From the NCBI GenBank assembly GCA_007116865.1, contig SKHR01000005.1, positions 1-9,269 on the forward strand: a stretch of DNA of 9,269 nt, in the 5' to 3' direction. The stretch comes from Marinospirillum sp. (lineage in GTDB: Bacteria; Pseudomonadota; Gammaproteobacteria; Pseudomonadales; Halomonadaceae). The notes beneath the pieces were generated by a model, which saw only the letters and a list, made by a program, of their open reading frames with translations, made no database searches and was not told the origin of the DNA. Shown here one piece after another: positions 5,785 through 9,269 of the stretch. Every line of letters starts with the position of its first letter. Positions within the stretch are counted from its first letter, which is position 1. Both the position numbers and the translations under genes were made by a program.

Positions 5785-7479
5785 TTAAGCGCGTGGTGAA
5801 AACTTGCGCTTTGGCTTACGCGCCACCTCGGCTTCACGACTGGTCAAAGACAGGGGAACGCCACAAACACGGACACGTCCCAAGGCTTGCAGCACGTTCT
5901 TTGGCATGCTTTCAGGCAGATCCACGGTGGAGTAGTCCTGCTGAATATCAATCCGACCGATTTGGCGGCTGGAAAGGTTCGCTTCATTGGCAATCGCGCC
6001 CACGATATTAGCGGGTTTGACGCCATGCGAGCGACCAATCGGCATACGATAACGAGTCATGCCGGCTTCCACCTGGCGACTACGACCACGAGGTTCGCGT
6101 GGTTCACGACGACCTTTGTCAAAGTCGTTGGACTCACGGTGACGAGGCGCCGCTTTGACGACCACCTCTTCAACCCACAGAGGCGTTTCACCTTGCGCCA
6201 AGTGCGCCAAAGCAGCAGCAATCAGCAGAGGGTCGGCTTCTGTTTCGACTTGAATCGACTCAAGCAAAGGTAAAAACTGTTCCAATCGCTTGGACTGCAT
6301 CGCGCCCAATACTCGCTGTTTGAAGGCTTCTTCACGACGGGCATTGATGGCTGCGGCTTTAGGCAGTTCCATCGGCTCGATACGCTGACCGGTGCTGCGC
6401 TCCAGGTTTGAAAGCAAGCGACGCTCACGCGGGGCAACAAACAAAATCGCCTGACCACTGCGACCGGCACGACCGGTCCGACCAATCCGGTGAACATAAG
6501 ACTCGCTATCATGAGGCGCATCATAGTTGATGACATGACTGATCCGCTCAACATCCAGACCCCGGGCAGCCACATCCGTCGCCACTAGAATATCCAGGCG
6601 TCCACGCTTGAGCTTTTCTACCGCCTGCTCACGCTGAGCCTGCGCCATGTCACCATGCAGGGCGCTGGCACGAAAACCACGACTATTTAAAAAGTCGGCC
6701 AGATCACTACAGCTGGCTTTGGTTCGCGTGAAAACAATGATGCCATCACTGTCTTCGGCCTCCAGGATTCGAACCAGTGCCTCAGACTTGGATAATCCTG
6801 CCACCATCCATACTCGCTGACTGACGGTATCGGCAGTACGTGCTTTAGCGGCAATCCGAATTTCTTTGGGCGATTTTAAGTGCTTCTGGGCGATCCGACG
6901 AATGGCCTCTGGCATGGTGGCCGAGAACAACACCACCTGACGCTGCTTAGGGGTCTGGTCTAAAATCCACTCAACGTCATCAATAAAGCCCATGCGCAGC
7001 ATTTCATCGGCTTCATCCAGCACCAGGGTTTGTAACTTGGACAGATTCAGGCTGCCACGACGCATGTGATCCATCACACGACCTGGGGTGCCCACTACAA
7101 CTTGAGCCCCTGCTTTCAAGGCTTTAAGCTGATCACGGTACTCAGCACCACCATAAAGGTTAGCCACTTTAACACCGGGCAAATTTTGACCGTATTTTTC
7201 AACTGATTCAGCGACCTGCATCGCCAACTCACGAGTCGGTGCAAGCACCAAAACCTGCGGCAGATTCAAAGAAAAATCAAGACGAGCCAGCAAAGGCAGC
7301 GCAAAGGCAGCCGTTTTTCCAGTGCCGGTTTGAGCCTGTCCTAGCAGGTCGTGACCTTCCAGCAACAGCGGAATGGTTTGTGCTTGAATGGGTGAAGGAT
7401 GAGTATATTCAATCGCAGAAAGAACAGACTCGGGCAGGCCCAGCTGATCAAAAGCGGGCAGCAAGCTTTCATAAGACAT
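5785..7479 (-). CDS. deaD: DEAD-box ATP-dependent RNA helicase DeaD (CsdA)
   Basis: This protein unwinds short RNA duplexes using ATP; family members act in ribosome assembly, mRNA turnover and cold adaptation. Its 564 residues contain all core motifs: Q motif around SPIQAQTIP (29-37), motif I AQTGTGKT (49-56), PTRELA (81-86), TPGR (131-134), DEAD (155-158), SAT (186-188), IIVFTRTK (247-254), TDVAARGLD (301-309) and HRIGRTGR (330-337). A helical extension of about 375-440 and a short basic linker (RREPREPRGRSR, about 457-468) lead to a DbpA-type RNA-binding domain at about 474-547 (TRYRMPIGRSHGVKPANIVGAIANEA). That domain separates DeaD from RhlE, RhlB and SrmB. The tail is basic (KPKRKFSPRA). 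The protein is shorter than E. coli DeaD (about 629 aa), mostly in the C-terminal tail. ATG 7479 begins exactly at the family's MSYESL-like N terminus. The Shine-Dalgarno is weak (AGG 11 nt away). The gene has its own promoter, leader and terminator. Confidence 0.95.
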   Translation of the reverse strand: MSYESLLPAFDQLGLPESVLSAIEYTHPSPIQAQTIPLLLEGHDLLGQAQTGTGKTAAFALPLLARLDFSLNLPQVLVLAPTRELAMQVAESVEKYGQNLPGVKVANLYGGAEYRDQLKALKAGAQVVVGTPGRVMDHMRRGSLNLSKLQTLVLDEADEMLRMGFIDDVEWILDQTPKQRQVVLFSATMPEAIRRIAQKHLKSPKEIRIAAKARTADTVSQRVWMVAGLSKSEALVRILEAEDSDGIIVFTRTKASCSDLADFLNSRGFRASALHGDMAQAQREQAVEKLKRGRLDILVATDVAARGLDVERISHVINYDAPHDSESYVHRIGRTGRAGRSGQAILFVAPRERRLLSNLERSTGQRIEPMELPKAAAINARREEAFKQRVLGAMQSKRLEQFLPLLESIQVETEADPLLIAAALAHLAQGETPLWVEEVVVKAAPRHRESNDFDKGRREPREPRGRSRQVEAGMTRYRMPIGRSHGVKPANIVGAIANEANLSSRQIGRIDIQQDYSTVDLPESMPKNVLQALGRVRVCGVPLSLTSREAEVARKPKRKFSPRA

Positions 7480-7597
7480 GTAATTTTTTACCTAAGGGTA
7501 CTATTCACGCAGAGGCGGGCGCGGGCCCGATAACACAGAGGGAGGGCAACGACAGCCTGATGCAGGGACGCACAACTTGGTGCGTTCTCGTTCAAGA
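7480..7597 (-). promoter_or_regulatory. Structured 5' leader of deaD
   Basis: If the promoter called at 7604-7612 is right, the mRNA has about 118 nt before the start codon, with three possible hairpins. ACGCAC/GTGCGT (arms 7568-7573 and 7580-7585, loop of 6) is perfect. CGGGC-CCGC-GCCCG (7529-7516) is short and very GC-rich. TACC-CTTA-GGTA (7500-7489) is a 4-bp hairpin that contains the weak Shine-Dalgarno AGG. Known deaD/csdA genes have long leaders and post-transcriptional control, so a regulatory leader is plausible. I do not recognise it as a named RNA family, and folding was done by eye. Confidence 0.4.
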
Positions 7598-7603
7598 GGG
7601 CGC

Positions 7604-7612
7604 ACTCTAACA
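7604..7612 (-). promoter_or_regulatory. Candidate extended -10 promoter of deaD with GC-rich discriminator
   Basis: On the minus strand TGTTAGAGT (7612-7604) fits an extended -10, TG-n-TAGAGT, and is followed by a GCGCCC discriminator. Starts would fall near 7597. No good -35 is seen 16-19 bp upstream (CTGGCT or TGGCTA at best), but an A-tract of seven lies just beyond. GC-rich discriminators are typical of promoters under stringent (ppGpp) control, which would suit a ribosome-assembly helicase; that is inference. Confidence 0.4.
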
Positions 7613-7776
7613 GACTCATTCCAGCTTAGCCAGTTTTTTTCTGATATTTGCCATTTTGTTTACTCACGCTCGCAGTTCAGAAACAAAAAGTGGGCTGGTA
7701 TCCGCGATACTGAACAGTTAATCTTACCTTTTATAGCCATGTCACTTATCCGGCTGTCGACAGGAAGCGATGCATT
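7613..7776. other. Intergenic region between divergent deaD and the MASE1-CHASE gene
   Basis: I see no coding potential that I trust here. For the rightward gene the only -10-like boxes are GATACT (7708-7713) and TTATAG (7731-7736), neither with a convincing -35. The rightward Shine-Dalgarno is AGGAAG (7762-7767), 9 nt before ATG 7777. No terminator or RNA gene was recognised. Confidence 0.4.
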
Positions 7777-9269
7777 ATGGCCCAGCGAATTTCTGGGGTT
7801 CTACTGGTGGCCTTACTTTATTGGCTGAGTGGAACTCTGGTTAGCCAAACAGGATTACACACTCAGGTTCTTCCCTTTTGGGTCGGATCTGGCCTGGCAT
7901 TAGCGGTTTGCTATCGCTATGGTTACTGGACTTTGACCGGGGTATGGCTGGGCAGCTTTGCCTTTAACTTCAGTTTTGCCAGTCATGACCTGCTGCAAAC
8001 ACCGTCCACTTCACTGGTCATCACCACTGCCGCTTTGCTGGCCATCGGCGCTGCGGTCCAGGGCGGAGTCGGTGCCTGGCTGCTCAAAAACCGCCTCGGC
8101 AATCCTTTGACTGCTCGCAGCGAAGGTAGAATTCTACGCTTCATCCTGCTGATCGGCTTTGCAACCAGCCTGATCAGCGCGACCTGGGGCAGCCTCCTGC
8201 TGAACTTTTTACTTTCGCCTTCAACCAGTGCGGGCTGGTGGCAAGACTGGTTTACCTGGTGGATGGGCGACAGCTTCGGTGTTGTGATTGCTGGCCCACT
8301 GGTGCTTGCCCTGCTGTCACCGAAACAAGAGCGCAAGCTTCCTCGCCCCAGGCTCCGTTTGATTCAGATGTACACCATGACCCTGGTAGGGGTTCTGATC
8401 ATCAATCATCTGTACATCATGCAAATGCAGGCTCAAATGGAGTCCAGCTTTAACCGTGATGCGGATGTTTTTCATGCCAACCTGAACCGCCTGTATCAAC
8501 AGAACCTGGCCGACCTGGCCATTCTGGAAAGGCAGGTCATTCAGAATCGTGGCATCTCTGCTGAGGCTTTCCGTTCGGCGACCCATGAGATTTTGCAACG
8601 CAACGCCTCAATTCGTGCTTACTCCTGGGACCCCATCATCCACCCGGATGAACTCGCAGAGTTTGAGGCTCAAACCCGTGAAGAGCTGAACTACCCGGAG
8701 TTTGCCGTCTATGGTGACTCACCCCACCCCAATGACCCACTGATCCCGGTTCAGTATGTTGAGCCAATGCAGGATAACCTGCCTGCTTTAGGTTTCAATC
8801 TCCTATCCATTGAAGACCGGCAGCGCTGGGTTTTGCAGTCACAGGAAACTGGACGTGCGATTGCCACCGAAATTCTGAACCTGACCCAGGCACCCGATGA
8901 ACCTGGATTGCTCATACTTCAACCCGTATACCTCAGCCTTCCCAGCACCGATGGCAGCCTTTTATCGGCTGACAAACACCTGGCGGGCTTCATGGTGGCC
9001 GTATTCACCGCCAGCCGCATGGTCGATGCCGCCGTCAATCTCAGTGGTCTGCAGGGCATTCAGTTGAGCTTTTATGAATACCAGGCCACCCAGCCCTTTT
9101 ACACCTACCCCTATGCCGACACTTTGACCAACGGGGTTTTTTCACAAGACTTTGAGTTTGATTTTGCTCAACAACGCTGGGAAGTTCGACTGACGGCGCT
9201 GCCCACCTATCTGGCTATTCATCCCAACAGCAATTTAATGGAGTTTCAGGCACTGCTGGTGCTGCTCAG
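7777..9269 (+). CDS. MASE1-CHASE membrane sensor protein, output domain beyond the right edge
   Basis: The frame is open for 497 codons to the window edge. Residues 1-185 are a MASE1-type integral membrane sensor with several hydrophobic spans (about 5-24, 31-67, 78-104, 118-146, 160-182). Its conserved features are LPFWVGSGLALA, a glycine-rich pore-like helix ending GAWLLKNRLG, and TWWMGDSFGVVIAGPLVLAL. A further span (about 196-214) leads to a periplasmic CHASE domain, about 225-470: VFHANLNRLYQQN, SIRAYSWDP, PVQYVEPMQDNLPALGFNLLS, then RAIATEILNLTQ and LLILQPVYL. A new hydrophobic stretch begins at about 486 (NLMEFQALLVLL), probably the helix returning to the cytoplasm. CHASE domains bind small external ligands; MASE1 is usually coupled to GGDEF, GGDEF-EAL or histidine kinase modules. 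The output module is cut off, so enzymatic activity cannot be assigned. ATG 7777 starts just before the first membrane helix and has AGGAAG 9 nt upstream. The gene diverges from deaD. Confidence 0.85.
   Translation, partial: MAQRISGVLLVALLYWLSGTLVSQTGLHTQVLPFWVGSGLALAVCYRYGYWTLTGVWLGSFAFNFSFASHDLLQTPSTSLVITTAALLAIGAAVQGGVGAWLLKNRLGNPLTARSEGRILRFILLIGFATSLISATWGSLLLNFLLSPSTSAGWWQDWFTWWMGDSFGVVIAGPLVLALLSPKQERKLPRPRLRLIQMYTMTLVGVLIINHLYIMQMQAQMESSFNRDADVFHANLNRLYQQNLADLAILERQVIQNRGISAEAFRSATHEILQRNASIRAYSWDPIIHPDELAEFEAQTREELNYPEFAVYGDSPHPNDPLIPVQYVEPMQDNLPALGFNLLSIEDRQRWVLQSQETGRAIATEILNLTQAPDEPGLLILQPVYLSLPSTDGSLLSADKHLAGFMVAVFTASRMVDAAVNLSGLQGIQLSFYEYQATQPFYTYPYADTLTNGVFSQDFEFDFAQQRWEVRLTALPTYLAIHPNSNLMEFQALLVLL

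Noticed and set aside
7580..7605. Ten-bp stem (GTGCGTTCTC with GAGGGCGCAC) as a plus-strand small RNA or terminator
   Set aside because: It contains two G-U pairs, has no U-tract and no promoter in the plus direction. Part of it coincides with the predicted deaD -10.
7577..7828. Rightward open frame of 83 codons in the deaD/MASE1 intergenic region
   Set aside because: It overlaps the deaD promoter and leader and the first codons of the MASE1 gene in another frame. It has no SD and no recognisable protein character.

Overview
The window looks like a chromosomal segment of a moderate-GC gammaproteobacterium. This rests on the class 2 (quinone-linked) PyrD, whose N terminus resembles Pseudomonas-type enzymes, a DeaD/CsdA-type RNA helicase with a DbpA-like C-terminal RNA-binding domain, and c-di-GMP-style signalling domains (HD-GYP, MASE1, CHASE). 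The genus cannot be fixed from the sequence. No mobile element, CRISPR array, rRNA or tRNA was seen.

Layout. Bases 1-3229 (minus strand) are the first 1,076 codons of a very large regulator that runs off the left edge: SARP/AfsR-type winged helix, BTAD, degenerate class III nucleotide-cyclase-like domain, P-loop STAND-type ATPase and helical TPR-like repeats. It diverges from pyrD (3427-4494, plus) across a 197-bp intergenic region. That region holds a pyrD promoter candidate and a pair of direct repeats with an 11-bp period, the spacing at which SARP proteins are known to bind. pyrD converges on, and overlaps by 15 bp, a GAF + HD-GYP gene (4480-5628, minus) with every expected metal ligand present. 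Upstream of that gene is a short, dense regulatory region: promoter candidate, operator-like inverted repeat, 11-bp-period repeat, and the terminator of the next gene. deaD follows (5785-7479, minus) with a structured leader of about 120 nt. It diverges from a MASE1-CHASE membrane sensor (7777 to the right edge, plus) whose output domain is outside the window.

How the genes fit together. pyrD (pyrimidine synthesis) and deaD (RNA remodelling, ribosome assembly, cold adaptation) are housekeeping genes interleaved with three signalling proteins. The HD-GYP protein should hydrolyse c-di-GMP. The MASE1-CHASE protein may make or degrade c-di-GMP if it ends in GGDEF/EAL, but it could equally be a histidine kinase. 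The SARP-type protein is a large signal-integrating transcription factor whose targets are unknown. Nothing shows that the three belong to one pathway. No complete new multi-gene system is visible. The items most worth following are the SARP-type regulator with its apparently dead cyclase domain and possible autoregulatory repeats, and the regulatory region in front of the HD-GYP gene.
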